A stretch of DNA of 64,000 nt, taken from the NCBI GenBank assembly GCA_018340805.1, contig JACMZG010001911.1, positions 55,831,073 to 55,895,072 of the forward strand. The letters run 5' to 3'. A program made the translations under genes and the position numbers. Position 1 is the first letter of the stretch. The number at the start of each line of letters is the position of its first letter. Source of the DNA: Microvelia longipes (taxonomy: Eukaryota; Arthropoda; Insecta; Hemiptera; Veliidae). The notes under the pieces were generated by a model. That model was given only the letters and a program-made list of their open reading frames with translations, made no database searches and was not told the origin of the DNA. Below are positions 47,496 to 58,169 of the stretch, piece by piece.

Positions 47496-47986
47496 GAGGT
47501 AGCACTCATTAACTAAAGCACTCATTAAAAAAAATCAAAAATAGCACTCATTAAACTGCGCTATATACTTAATTGAAAAAAAAACAAACTTCCAATTATT
47601 ATTAACTCCATATTATCGTCGTCATTAAATTCATCCATAGCTTCACACTTTACTCAAAAATGTAAAAGCTTACAAATAAACACACAAAAATTGTCAATTA
47701 GAACACCTTTTAAAAACGAAAAAATTAGTCTACGCACAAAAAACAGAAACAAAATGAACGTTTTTAAAGAAAACTCATGAAGTTTAACACAGATTGTTTT
47801 TGAACACGCTACATTACAGTAATGGCGGCAACATATGAATTACTTTTACGTCCTAGGAGTTTTTTTACATTCATTATTGTCCTCGGAGGTGAAAAGTACT
47901 AAATAACCTCCTAAGACTATAATGATAGGCTTCTCATCCTAAAAACGGTCCAATAAAGTGCTCAATTACGTACTACCTCAAAAAAA
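47496..47986. mobile_element. TIR element with poly-T/GAGGTAG ends, about 490 bp
   Basis: The left end is a T-run then TGAGGTAGCACTCATTAAC; the right end is GTACTACCTCA then an A-run, preceded by AAGTGCTCAATTACG. The inverted similarity covers about 40 bases. ACTCATTAA is repeated three times near the left end. No ORF. Target duplication unclear. It directly follows the hairpin at 47374-47484, so the two may belong together. Confidence 0.5.
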
Positions 47987-48835
47987 CTATTTTATTTATT
48001 TATTCATTTAATTGTTTTAACATGGCATTTTCTCTTGTATTTAGCAAATTTTCTACAAAGCGGCCATTTGCTTTGCAGGAAAAAAATTGAAGTATATTCC
48101 AAGCAAGTTTCATAATAAAATTGAAATAATTATTAATTTCAGTCCAATATCATCAGAAAAATATTCGAAAACTATCAAAATACTTATAAAGTAAAAGCAT
48201 GTAATCAAGTTCCTAAAAAAGACCATAAAATAAATCTCAATAAAACAAAGACAAAGAGTTTTATCACGTTTGGAAAGACGCGAAAATAAAAAGACGATTA
48301 ACTTCAACTTTAGTCGAGGTCTTAAAAACAATTCAAGAAAATAAAGAAGGTTTTAATAAGGTTTTAATGGCTTAGCTTAAGCTATATCGTGTGGGATTTT
48401 ACGTCACCTCAAAAGAAAACAACACAAACTTACCAACCAATAAGCGAGGTTAAATAAAATTGTATGTAAGTCTCTTAATAATGAAGTAAAAAATATTTTT
48501 AATAAATTGGAAAAAATAAGTTAAGCTACTGGATAATTCCGAATTAACTTACTAACATTTTAAAACGGAAAAGAAAAAAAAATGTCCAGTGCCATATAGA
48601 TATATATTGTTAGGGCAAAGCGTACAGTGGGTCTTAATACGTCATAGAACTTTTAAGAAAGTATTAAGACTTGACATAAATTGGATGTGGTTTTATGATT
48701 GTTAGAATCTTATAAAAAGTTTATTCGTATCATTATAATGATATAATCATGAGATAATTTTTATACGTAGATAAAGTATTTTTAGGGTTAATTAAATAGT
48801 CGTGATATTAGTAATTCTAGTAAAAACAAGAGTAA
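47987..48835. other. AT-rich stretch with no recognised feature
   Basis: A 73-codon minus-strand ORF (48110-48331) is rich in Ile/Leu/Phe, as expected in AT-rich non-coding DNA. Nothing else seen. Confidence 0.4.
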
Positions 48836-49358
48836 AAATCGGGTACGGGGTACCTCGGAACTTGGATCACATTGGATTCGCAAAGCTCAGCCTCGCTGCA
48901 TTGGACTCGCTTCGATCGTCCTTTAGAATATACAAGTCGTTAGATATACACTGCAACACGTTTTCGGACTCGCTTCACTCGTCCTTAGATAGTAAATACA
49001 TTAGTTTTATTACCAGCGGTCACCTATCCAGGCACTGACCTCGCTCGTTACAGCTTACCTTTTTATAATCCAACAAAAACCACGCACATATATGAAACCG
49101 TATTGAAACCTTATTTTTTTGGGAACCCATGTACCAACTTAACTGGATACAATTTCAACTTAATTTGAAGTCTTTAGATTTTTAAACTTTTGTTTTATTA
49201 AACAACAAGATATTCCATAAAAATTGAACTAATGCTGATCATGAGTTGGCATCTTAGCACATATGATAATCTTATATTAAGAATTATGGGTCTTATATAT
49301 AATGAATATATATAAGACCTAAATATATAATATAACCTAACGTTATATTACATATATT
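48836..49358 (+). mobile_element. GCTTCGCTCG-family copy E, lacking the 3' end
   Basis: AAATCGGGTACGGGGTACC start, GATTCGCAAAGCTCAGCC, GACTCGCTTCGATCGTCC (about 48906), TACACTGCAACACG, GACTCGCTTCACTCGTCC (about 48966), ACCAGCGGTCACCTATCC, GGCACTGACCTCGCTCG, TTTATAATCCAACAAAAACC, then CTTAGCACATATGATAATC (about 49253). It then passes into an AT tract and ends. A 78-codon ORF at 48802-49038 is incidental. Confidence 0.75.
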
Positions 49359-49362
49359 AAAA

Positions 49363-49427
<65 letters not shown>

Positions 49428-49437
49428 ATATATATAA
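49359..49437. repeat. (AT)n microsatellite
   Basis: AT repeat with ATAATA and ATTATA phase breaks, replacing the 3' half of copy E. Confidence 0.9.
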
Positions 49438-49479
49438 CAACTAACAATTAGTTATTACGTTATTTCCATACCCTAAGGT

Positions 49480-49556
49480 CGAGAAAAACGAGCCCGAAGT
49501 AGAGAGTAGGAGCGAAGCGTATCAAATATGGTAAAGAAACGTTCCTAGGAACGTTT
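49480..49556 (-). mobile_element. GCTTCGCTCG-family fragment and 20-bp palindrome
   Basis: GAGCCCGAAGTAGAGAGTAG and GAGCGAAGCGTATC are minus-strand family motifs without the GGTACC start. At 49537-49556 the sequence is an exact palindrome, AAACGTTCCT followed by AGGAACGTTT. Confidence 0.5.
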
Positions 49557-50349
49557 TTAAACACAGGATCACATAATTATACACTTTTCTTAATATAATT
49601 TATGAAAAAGAACAAAAAAGAAGTATTTTACCGAGTAGCCATTTTACTCAGGGGATCATATTTTAAATATAAATCACCTGGTTTTCAGACTCATAAACCT
49701 CCTGGGAGAAAGAAAAAAAAAATATTTAAGTCGCAGGATTATATCATTTTTTCCTAAGGTTGGAAGGATACTTAAAACTTGTTTAGCTCTTTAAAACATT
49801 TATTTAAAGTATGCTTATACATTTTAAAGAGATACGCTTTGACGATAATTATTAAAACATTAGAATATTAAAAGTTATTAGTTTTTTTAAATCATTATCA
49901 GTGATAGCAAATTTGAACGTTTATATAGATTTAACGATAGACATATATAACCAATTAAGTGAAATTTTATTTACTTCGGGTTTAATAATTTGTAACAGGA
50001 GTTGCTAAGGAAGGCCCCACAGGAGATGTTTGTTTGTAAATCACTCATTGCTTCTTTAACGCGATAATTCTTTTTCCTACCTCAGGACATTTTTCTTATT
50101 CTTCTTGTATTTTTAATTGGGACACTTTTTTCTTTTAAGGGAAAAAATGAAGTATGAAAAATATGCATAATATGAAAGATTTTATGAAAAACGAGAAAGG
50201 AGAGTCTTGATAAAAGTGAAAAATTATCATAAATAATTAATCTCCTTGTGTAACTAATTTTTAAATTAAGTAAGTTTTTTTTAAACAATTGTTCATTAAA
50301 GTACACTTCTAGTTTATAATTTTAATTTTATAATTTAAGTTAGAATGAA
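49557..50349. other. AT-rich stretch with no recognised feature
   Basis: No coding ORF or repeat boundary recognised. Confidence 0.45.
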
Positions 50350-50535
50350 GCTTGAGTATGTGGTAAAGCATGTGGTGTGTATGTGCTTATACTTAAGCAC
50401 ATGTTTGACTATATACTTATAGTCAAACATGTGCTACGTATGTGCTTAGTATGAAGTCAAGCATGTGGTGAGTGTGCTTAAGTATATAGTCAAACATGTG
50501 ATATGTATGTGTTTATGTATGTGGTCAGGAATGTT
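50350..50535. repeat. Irregular TATGTGGT/AAGCATGTG minisatellite
   Basis: Units such as AGTCAAACATGTGATATGTA and GTATGTGCTTA recur about six times with shifting spacing. AAGCACATGTTTGACTATA and TATAGTCAAACATGTGC (about 50393-50434) form an inverted repeat inside the array. Confidence 0.7.
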
Positions 50536-50624
50536 ACTGACAGTAACTCAAAAAAAGTTAGCGTATTCCGATTTAGAAAGAGCATTTGTCTGATCGATAT
50601 TCAATAGGTAGGGGCCCTATGTGC

Positions 50625-50810
50625 TCAATGGCTCCCTTCATTTTTTACTATGCTTAAAATGACTAAGTTCGGTTGGGTGACATCGCTAACCAAAAGGGCT
50701 TGAAACAGATTGATTCTACGGGAACCATAAGCAGCTAAATCTAAAATATCCCCTGAAAAAGTGTCTTGTGTCATATTCATACTACGGCCATACTCACCAC
50801 AAAAACACAA
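50625..50810 (-). CDS. Candidate coding fragment, 61 codons, unrecognised
   Basis: The minus-strand ORF has a mixed, non-repetitive residue content (Asp, Gly, Thr, Gln and Arg well represented) unlike the Ile/Tyr/Phe-rich ORFs around it. It contains the stretch DTFSGDILDLAAYGSRRINL. No family was recognised. The start lies at the edge of the 40-bp array that follows, so its first codons (MCFCGEYG) may be array-derived. No convincing splice sites were found. It could be an exon, a decayed transposon piece or chance. Confidence 0.2.
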   Translation of the reverse strand: MCFCGEYGRSMNMTQDTFSGDILDLAAYGSRRINLFQALLVSDVTQPNLVILSIVKNEGSH

Positions 50811-51262
50811 GCTAAGTACTTAAAAACTCATACTCACTACAAAAATTCAAACTAAGTACACAAAAACTCATACTCACTACAAAAACACAAGCTTAGTACA
50901 CAAAAACTCATACTCACTACAAAAACTCAAACTTATTACACAAAAATTCATACTCACTACAAAAACTCAAACTAAGTTCACAAAAACTCATACTCACTAC
51001 AAAAACTCAAACTTAGTACACAAAAACTCATACTCACTACAAAAATTCAAACTAAGTACACAAAAACTCATACTCACTACAAAAACTCAAACTTAGTACA
51101 CAAAAACTCATACTCACTACAAAAATTCAAACTAAGTACACAAAAACTCATACTCACTACTAAAATTCAAACTTATTAGACAAAAACTCATACTCACTAC
51201 AAAACTTCAAACTAAGTACACAAAAACTCAACTTAATACAAAAACTCAAACTTATTACACAA
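50793..51262. repeat. 40-bp minisatellite with dimeric order
   Basis: The unit is ACAAAAACTCATACTCACTA, CAAAAATTCAAACTAAGTAC, about 11 copies. Units largely alternate between CTAAGT and CTTAGT/CTTATT versions, so the higher-order repeat is about 80 bases. It is followed after about 70 bases by the 3' blocks of a main-family copy. ORF 51160-51378 arises from it. Confidence 0.9.
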
Positions 51263-51324
51263 AACCTCACACTTACAATTAGTATTAATACACTGAGAGC
51301 TAGAATGGTAATAGACACATAGAA

Positions 51325-51466
51325 TGATAACTTTTTGAAAACTACTAAGAAGGTCTTAAAAACACCATAATTGATCATTCAGTAGAATTCTCGATTTCGG
51401 TTTTTTGTGCGAACACAAAACTTCTTTTATACCTACGATAATACTTTCTTTAATTAAAAGAAGTTA
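51325..51466 (+). mobile_element. GCTTCGCTCG-family 3' end with terminal hairpin
   Basis: CTACTAAGAAGGTCTTAAAA, ATTCTCGATTTCGG, TTTTTTGTGCGAACACAAAA correspond to the last blocks of copy D. The hairpin (51420-51464) pairs ACTTCTTTTA with TAAAAGAAGT, a sequence changed from other copies but still paired. The array at 50793-51262 lies where other copies carry a CA/CATA tract. Confidence 0.65.
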
Positions 51467-52097
51467 AAATCAACAACTTATTATGAAATGAAGAATTCAT
51501 TTTATGGAGTTCGTATTCCTACAACAAATTTATAGCATTTAATAATGTAATTAAGAAAATAGATTAGAAACTACTAAAGAAAAAAAACTCATTTAAGACG
51601 AAACTAAAAGACCTGATATTGACTTCCTGCACAGTCGGAGTTTTATATCCTTTTTCCAATTTTCCTGATGACCTCTTTCGAGGGTCTCCTATCCAGATAA
51701 GATCGTGAATCTTGTTTAGGGACAAAAACTTTCCAATACTCGTGGAAATCGACAAAAATCTACCCCTTTAGACAGCAATTATCTAGTGGAACCACTAATT
51801 CTAGAGAAAGACTCATATAACCTTTCCTTTTCATTCCAAGTATCATCATTTATGTCAGTAAATCAACGGGTCTGTAGGAGGGAGGTTATATTGATGTTCA
51901 ACCAGATAACTTTCCTATATAGTTTTTATCTATTTCTTTTTAATTGTCCAAACCAATACTTTAGAACTAAATTTTCTTTTTGATACAGTGTTACCCTCGT
52001 ACTTTTTTTATAATCTCTCTGTTTAGATTGGAGAAGCCACGAACTTTTCAGACAACTCAAATTTTTTAGACTTTAATATAGAGTTAAATAATGGGTA
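51467..52097. other. Unassigned stretch
   Basis: Two ORFs of about 64 codons (51564-51755 minus, 51786-51983 plus) have no recognised motif. Nothing else seen. Confidence 0.4.
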
Positions 52098-52215
52098 TAT
52101 ATACACACACATGTATGTAATATATATATATATATATTATATATATATATATATTATATATTATATATATATATATATATAATATATATATATCATATAT
52201 ATATCTGTGTGTGTG
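52098..52215. repeat. (AT)n-(GT)n microsatellite
   Basis: Starts with ATACACACACATGTATG, then AT with many ATTATA breaks, and ends TGTGTGTGTGCGTG. Confidence 0.9.
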
Positions 52216-53010
52216 CGTGCTTATTAATTTAATGTAATAAATCTACTCGCATAAATGAAATAATTATTACTTATGAATATTTCTGCTAAGTATTTATTTA
52301 GCTAATAAGCAATTTGCTACAAAAAGTTTACATGACTAAACTGATATTGTAATCGGTTAAAGAACCTTATAATCATAATCAGAATTCATAATACCTTATA
52401 GAATATAATCAGTTTAACCTTTTGCGATAGCAGTTATTAATACCGAATCATTGATACACATCACTGCTATATTAAAGCTATATATCAGAGCTATACTTCA
52501 TTTAGAATATTAAACATTCATACATTACTAAAAAATACTAAGCACCCCACTGTCCACACCAAAAGTCTACAGGTAAGTGTGTAAATGTGACCAACGTGTG
52601 AAGTAACTAAAGCCGTAAAGTGTCTACTTTACGCCTTCAAAAAATTAGAAATGTAAACTCCTTATTGCCTCGGAAATGTTATTTATTTGGCTTGGCAGAA
52701 AAGTTATAACATTTTTACATAGTAACTTTTCAGACTGCAGGTGGAATATTTTTTGATATTTCATTAAATTGCATGTGTCCTCAAAAAAAAAATAAATAAA
52801 AAAAATACATGCAACATGGCAATATTGACACGCTATTGCGCGTTGAAAATTCACAGCAATCAAATTCCACTTTCCTACACAACTATAAGATACACTATTT
52901 TCAAACAATCGTTTTAATGAAAAAATAAAATTCAAAAATAATAAACCGATAAAAAGGTAAAAATAACAAATCTTATTTTAGTTATATTTATTCCCCTTTT
53001 GACCTAAATT
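52216..53010. other. AT-rich stretch with no recognised feature
   Basis: A 96-codon minus-strand ORF (52645-52935) is Phe/Ile/Cys-rich without a recognised motif. GTCTACTTTACGCC (52621) and GGCGTAAAGTAGAC-type symmetry with CCGTAAAGTGTCTAC just before form a small inverted repeat near 52610-52635. Confidence 0.35.
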
Positions 53011-53191
53011 ATGAAGAACCACCTCAAGTTTAAAAGAACTAATTATCGCGGCTTAATGTTAACTAGACAAACATACTATGAAACCGAAAAGACAGATGGA
53101 CAACGTAGCATGGAAACAAACAAATCTGACCGCACACCGTCTACCAGGGGGTTATTTCAAGATCGACCTACCGACCCCCAGCCGGATGTTA
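53011..53191 (+). CDS. Candidate exon, unrecognised, ending at a GTAAGT donor
   Basis: An open frame from ATG at 53011 codes for about 60 polar residues (many Thr, Arg, Asp, Lys, Gln; includes TEKTDGQRSMETNKSDRTPS). It runs to GATGTTAC, immediately followed by GTAAGTAA, a strong consensus 5' splice site at 53192. The composition is clearly unlike the surrounding AT-rich non-coding DNA. No domain was recognised. The residues are low in hydrophobics, as in a disordered region. A chance ORF is still quite possible. Confidence 0.3.
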
Positions 53192-53249
53192 CGTAAGTAA
53201 ACAATTGGGACTGTACGATTGCTTTAAAGATTGGGAGCTTAAAATAAAA

Positions 53250-53540
53250 CTTAAGTGTAACAAATAAAAAAATAATGTATTTCCAGTTAGAGAAAAGACG
53301 TTGTTGTTGTATTAATTTTTGTACACTTTCAACAGCGTACAGTTTAAGTATAATAAATGAAACAATAATGTATTTCCACTAAGTGCAAAGACGTTGTTGT
53401 TGATGTATTAATTGTTTAATACTTTTAACAGCGTACAGTTTAAGTGTAATAAATGAAACAATAATGTATTTCCACTGAGTGCAAAGACGTTGTTGTATTA
53501 ATTTTTCTACATCACTTTTAACAGCGTACAGTTTAAGTTT
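53250..53540. repeat. Tandem repeat, about 95-bp unit, three copies
   Basis: The unit holds TAATAAATGAAACAATAATG, TATTTCCACT, AAAGACGTTGTTGTTG, a TATTAATT piece and AACAGCGTACAGTTTAAG. The first copy is the most diverged. It begins about 60 bases after the candidate donor site at 53192. Confidence 0.9.
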
Positions 53541-56500
53541 TTTTATTTAAGTATAGATTGCTATAAACAGCCCAGCCGCAGTCTATCCGTAGGGGCCAAA
53601 ACGGATGGAATGCGACTATGTCAATTGGTTAAAATCCTTATTACCACTGTACGATTTATAATAACAGAAAAAATCGCTGTGATGTTTCCAAATCACAAAC
53701 ATTTGTCCTGACACTTTTATGAACTTTGAAAGAGGTGTAACACGTTCAAGCACTTTGCTTTGAGGCACTGCAGCGGCGCCTCAAATCATTTTTTTAATAT
53801 TTTGCAATTACTCGCAAAAAAAGGACCCCAGATTTTGTCTGATAAGAAGCTGATAACAGCTTCTACCTACCTGGTGTAGAAACAAGAAGTACCTGCTTCC
53901 TGATTCTAGTTGATGATCAAATCAGTAATAACAAAAAGAGTCGCATCAATACAGGTTTTACTTTCATATCTCTCCTTGATGCTGAAAAAAAGTGCTTTTC
54001 TATTTTTCTTTCTTTTGCTCACGCAAGCATAAGAAAAGTTACAACTCTTTTATATTCATATGCAAGACTTTACACTCCAAATAAAATAAAGAGAAAAAAC
54101 ACCATAATAGTCATGATAATTGTATTACCGAAGAAAAAAAAGGGAAGAAACAGGTTGGGGAAAAAGTCGTAAAAAATACCAGACTGTTTTTCTTATTCAA
54201 AAGGAAGGGTAACAAAAAAAAAGAAATTTGTAGGTGTTTTGTTTGAATTAAAAGAAACACAAAAAAGGTTTGCAGGACTGTTTTTTGGAAGAAAAAAAGT
54301 GCTCCGAGTTGAAATAGGTCGTTGACTATAAATCAGAGAAGGTGAAAAGGGATCAGAACACAAGAGGGTAACAAGGAAAACCTTAAGAGAACGAGGGATG
54401 TTTTGCAAGTAAGTGTTGGAACTCCCGAAGGAGCTTCGTTCCTCTCAAGAGAGAGCAAGGTGTATAAATCTGTAGAATCCGGAGTTTAAAATAAACTAAA
54501 AGAAGGAAATAAGTTGGCTATATATCCTTTTAAACTGTGACTGAGGAAAACTTACATTCTCAATAAAAAACCAGGTTTGTTTAAACAGGACAAACCTGCA
54601 TAATAAAAAAAATGTCTACTGAAACAACAAAAGAGAAACACACCTCTAGAATCTTGTTAAAAGAACTCAAGATTCTATCAAAGAAGATATATATTCACAG
54701 TTCAATTTTCTTCAATTAAACAATAGATAAATTGCGTAAAAATATTTTGTATATCATCTTTATATTGTGTTGTGTGGGCATCTAGGAGTGGGCCTCACAA
54801 AGTTTCTTATTTCTCGTGTGATACAACTTGGTTATAATAGAAATCTTGATAAAATTAATACTTGGAACTTTTTAATTGCTTTAACAAATTGCCCAGCGCA
54901 TACTGTGTCCATAATGTTGGGTTGTAGCAAATAGTTATTTGGATGAGATAGCGAATAGAATGGCAAAATACAGAAAGTGAAAAATGTGAATAATATTCAA
55001 GAAGATAGGAATTAGAAATATTCTACCTAAACCAGAGTTAAAAAATTGACTTTATAGATCATATGTAATCTTTGGAATAGAGAATGGTAATCTATCTGTC
55101 TTATCTGCAGACAAAGATAATTTAGCTCTCCTCTTTCGGATTCCTATGGTCATCAATCTTTCCGATTTTGATTCACCTTGTTTTGTAATTTTAAAACAAC
55201 CAAGCTTGAGATGCCCAGATTTCTTACTAGACATCACCCATTTGACAAATTAAGTCATGCAAAAGCAAAGACAAATTAGATTTTATTACATGCCTTGAGT
55301 ACAAGGTGCTTCAAAAGATTCTGCTTGAGTGTACCTCCGTCACGGTAAACTACCAGATAAAAATGTTAATTTTGGAAATAAAAGGGAAAGAAACATAAAA
55401 AAAGTCTAAAAACCTATTAAACGATTTTAAGAAAAGACCGGGAGTTAAATACGAAGTATTAAGGTTAACCGTCGGTTCCTTTTAATATAAGCTAACGAGT
55501 AAAGTCTCGCTTAGCTTCTGGGGTAGTAAAATAGAATTTGAAATCTTTAAGGATTTGCCGAGGTGAAGAGGCTAAGCCTCAATTTTACACCGACTACCCT
55601 CAGCTAATATATTACCACCCATAATCCAATTAAATAGTATAGTCGGTAAGGCTAAAAGAAGATCAAAAAAGACTTCAAAAAACCACCCTTTAGCGTGGAA
55701 TAATTAAAGTTTAGAAGGAGACGGACAAGCTAAAGATTTCCTTACCATAAGACACGAGAAAATCTAAAAGAAGAAAGAAGAAAAAGAAGGAGGAAAGCTT
55801 TAACTCTTTTAATAACTTAATGGCCGGGAAACTGAGTCTAGAGTTTTCCTTATAACAGCCAACCAAACTCTCCTAAAGCCATTACTTATGCAAGCGCAAT
55901 TAATTTGTCCCTAAGATTAGTTTCTTTTTCTCTCCGTTTAAAGACTTTTTTTTCTTTAATTAAGTTCAATTAAAAGTGAGAGAGAACTTGCCAAAGCTTT
56001 GAGTGAAGAAGTCAAGCTGATTTAGCTCTTCCCTATCGTTCAGATGATATAAACTTGACTCCCTTAATAAAAAGTCCCATCAAAAAAATAATTAAACAGC
56101 TATCCATCATTCTAGCAGCATTGTTTTAATTTTTACTTTTACCCCTTTAAAAAAATACTTAAAAGGTATAACCTGTTAAATCCGTTTTTATTTACTAGAC
56201 CACCAAAGAAATTAGTAAATAAAAACTAATGAAAAAGTAAATAAAAACTAACTGAATTAATGAAAAAGAAAAAAAAGTATTTTTAATTTTCTCACCTACT
56301 ACCGTGAGTAGAGGAAAATAATTCAGTTCGCCATGAAAATGAAAAACCGAGTTCTTTACAAAATCATCAGTTACAGACGTTTTTCTGACGTTCTGACTGG
56401 TTTTCATCATGCTGAACTATAACACTCAGTTGAAACTTGGCACAAAAATGTTTAAGGCCTTTAGGACAGGGCAGTACCTCACAGATTTACAGGCAGATTT

Positions 56501-56609
56501 TATTTTTAAAATATTTTTTTTATATTCAATTTTTTTTTAAATTTCCTATTGTACTTTTAACCTAGAGAGTGGGTTTATAAAAAAAACACTAATAATATTA
56601 AATAATGCT
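53541..56609. other. Long unassigned stretch
   Basis: Mostly AT-rich and without repeat boundaries. 54190-54480 has A-runs and a 71-codon minus-strand ORF with no motif. 55440-55620 contains two weakly inverted segments around GAGGCTAAGCCTC (a short palindrome at about 55569-55581). Apart from the ORF at 55052-55237 nothing coding-like was noted. Confidence 0.4.
55052..55237 (-). CDS. Candidate small basic ORF, 61 codons, unrecognised
   Basis: On the minus strand ATG-ATG starts a frame rich in Lys, Ser and Arg, including MSSKKSGHLKLGCFKITKQG and a GIRKRRAKLSLSADK stretch, ending in TAA. The mixed residue use differs from neighbouring ORFs. No signal peptide or membrane segment is evident. 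It could be a small exon or chance; no splice site or homologue was recognised. Confidence 0.22.
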   Translation of the reverse strand: MMSSKKSGHLKLGCFKITKQGESKSERLMTIGIRKRRAKLSLSADKTDRLPFSIPKITYDL

Positions 56610-57055
56610 TCAGACTGCTTTAACAAGAACCTGACTGCTTTTGCCTTAAAAACGTCTACTTTTGTAATAAAAATGACTGTTTTGTCCGTGACTGTTTTAC
56701 CGTGAAATGATTGCATTTAACTTGAACCTGAGTGCTTTTACCGAGAACATGACTGCTTTTGCCTTGAAAATGTCTACTTTTGTAATAAAAATGACTGTTT
56801 TTTGTCCGTGGAAATGACTGGTTTTACCGTGAAAATGATTGCATTTAACTTGAACCTGAGTGCTTTTACCGAGAACATGACTGCTTTTGCCTTGAAAATG
56901 ACTATTTGTAATAAAAATGACTGATTTTTGTCCGTGAAAATGACTGGTTTTACCGTGAAAATGACTGGTTTTACCGTGAAAATGACTGGTTTTACCGTGA
57001 AAATGATTGCATTTAACTTGAACCTGAGTGCTTTTACCGAGAACATGACTACTTT
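56610..57055. repeat. Higher-order tandem array on a 21-bp unit
   Basis: The basic unit is AAAATGACTGGTTTTACCGTG (21 bases, first 20: AAAATGACTGGTTTTACCGT). Variants (TGACTGCTTTTGCCTTGAAA, TGAGTGCTTTTACCGAGAAC, TTGCATTTAACTTGAACC) form a larger block that recurs about three times at roughly 145-180 bases. In 56935-57005 the basic unit is repeated three times directly. Because 21 is a multiple of three, minus-strand frames remain open for 127 and 90 codons (KTSHFHG repeated); these are regarded as by-products. Confidence 0.92.
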
Positions 57056-57711
57056 TAATAATAGATAAAAACCAATTCACAAACCATCCTCGTAAGTATT
57101 ATAATAATTATAGTGAACATTTTCTAAACTCTAAAAAATTCTAAGTAACAAAACATATATTTTTCTAAACTTTACAAAAATATATTATCAAATAATTATG
57201 ATTTGTATAAAGCTTCAAATCAAACAACATGGTCCTCCATATTCAATAAGCCTAAAATGTCTAAATTAAACAACTAAATACCAAAATCAAAAGGGAGACC
57301 AAAAGTTGAAAACAAAGAAATTAAAAACAGGAAGAAAGGGGTTTTGACTGAAGAAGTAAAAAACTTACTTTGCACTTAACAGATTACAAAATTCTTTAAT
57401 TAGTCCTTCCCTTAGTTCAATCTGCCCTTGGAGTAACAAAAAATCCTTACTTTTAAAAGTAACAACTCGTCTTACTTTCATATTAATTTCTTCAATTAAT
57501 TCAAAAATAAAATTAATCGTCCAAGAAAAGAACTAAGCCTTAAGAGAATCAAGGGGTTTCTTTATATTTTTTTTTTTGTAAAATAATCACAATAGCAATT
57601 ATTTGATACCACCGAGTTTAACATAACATGCTTATTAGCCACAAAACAATCGATTCTGAATAAATGATGCATTAGATAAATAGGCTTTAAATTATTATCC
57701 TGACGTAATAG
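57056..57711. other. AT-rich stretch with no recognised feature
   Basis: No ORF or repeat with clear limits. Confidence 0.45.
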
Positions 57712-57999
57712 TAGACCAAGAGCCCAGGGGTGTCTTGTTAATAAAAAGTGTAATGGCTGGAACCGGTCTCAATTTTTCGTAAATACCTTCCTGAACAAGG
57801 ATCTGCAATTCTGCCGACTCGTATCGGATGGTGTCCCAGGCAAACGCACTTTAGGGTCAAAGGTTCTGCCTGGGACACCCATCCGATACGAGTCGGCAGA
57901 ATTGCAGAACCTTGTTCAGGTAGGTATTTACGAAAAAATTGAGACCGGTTCCAGCCATTACACTTTTTATTAACAAAACACCCCTGGGCTCTTGGTCTA
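57712..57999. repeat. Near-perfect long hairpin, about 131-bp arms, 24-base loop
   Basis: Left arm 57712-57842 begins TAGACCAAGAGCCCAGGGGT and ends GTGTCCCAGGCA; right arm 57867-57999 is its reverse complement with only a few substitutions and single-base indels (for example GGATGG against GGATGGG, CCTTCCTG against CCTACCTG). The loop lies at 57843-57866. The symmetry ends sharply, with TAG on both flanks. Sequence is less AT-rich than its surroundings. A 98-codon minus-strand ORF across it is a result of the palindrome. A transcript would fold into a long double-stranded RNA. Confidence 0.92.
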
Positions 58000-58169
58000 T
58001 AGAGTGTCACTGAGAAGTTTGAAGTGACAAACATTTTTTAGGAAATTCAATTTAGTGTCGAATATCAGTGTTGGCAAGGAGTTGAAATCAATAGAGAAAT
58101 ATCAGACTCCGAAATTTTCAAATAAAATTTCCTAAGGACTATACATAGATAATTCCACTATAAGTATAC

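Noticed and set aside
57712..57999. hAT element, because CAGGGGTG and CACCCCTG occur inside the arms
   Set aside because: Flanking bases CAAGAGCC and GGCTCTTG are inverted and not direct repeats, so they belong to the palindrome and are not a target duplication.
57738..58034. 98-codon ORF with mixed composition
   Set aside because: It is a read-through of the palindrome, whose two arms are translated in opposite sense.
58075..58100. CAGTGTTGGCAAGG as a hAT-like end next to the 57-bp array
   Set aside because: No complementary end was found after the array.
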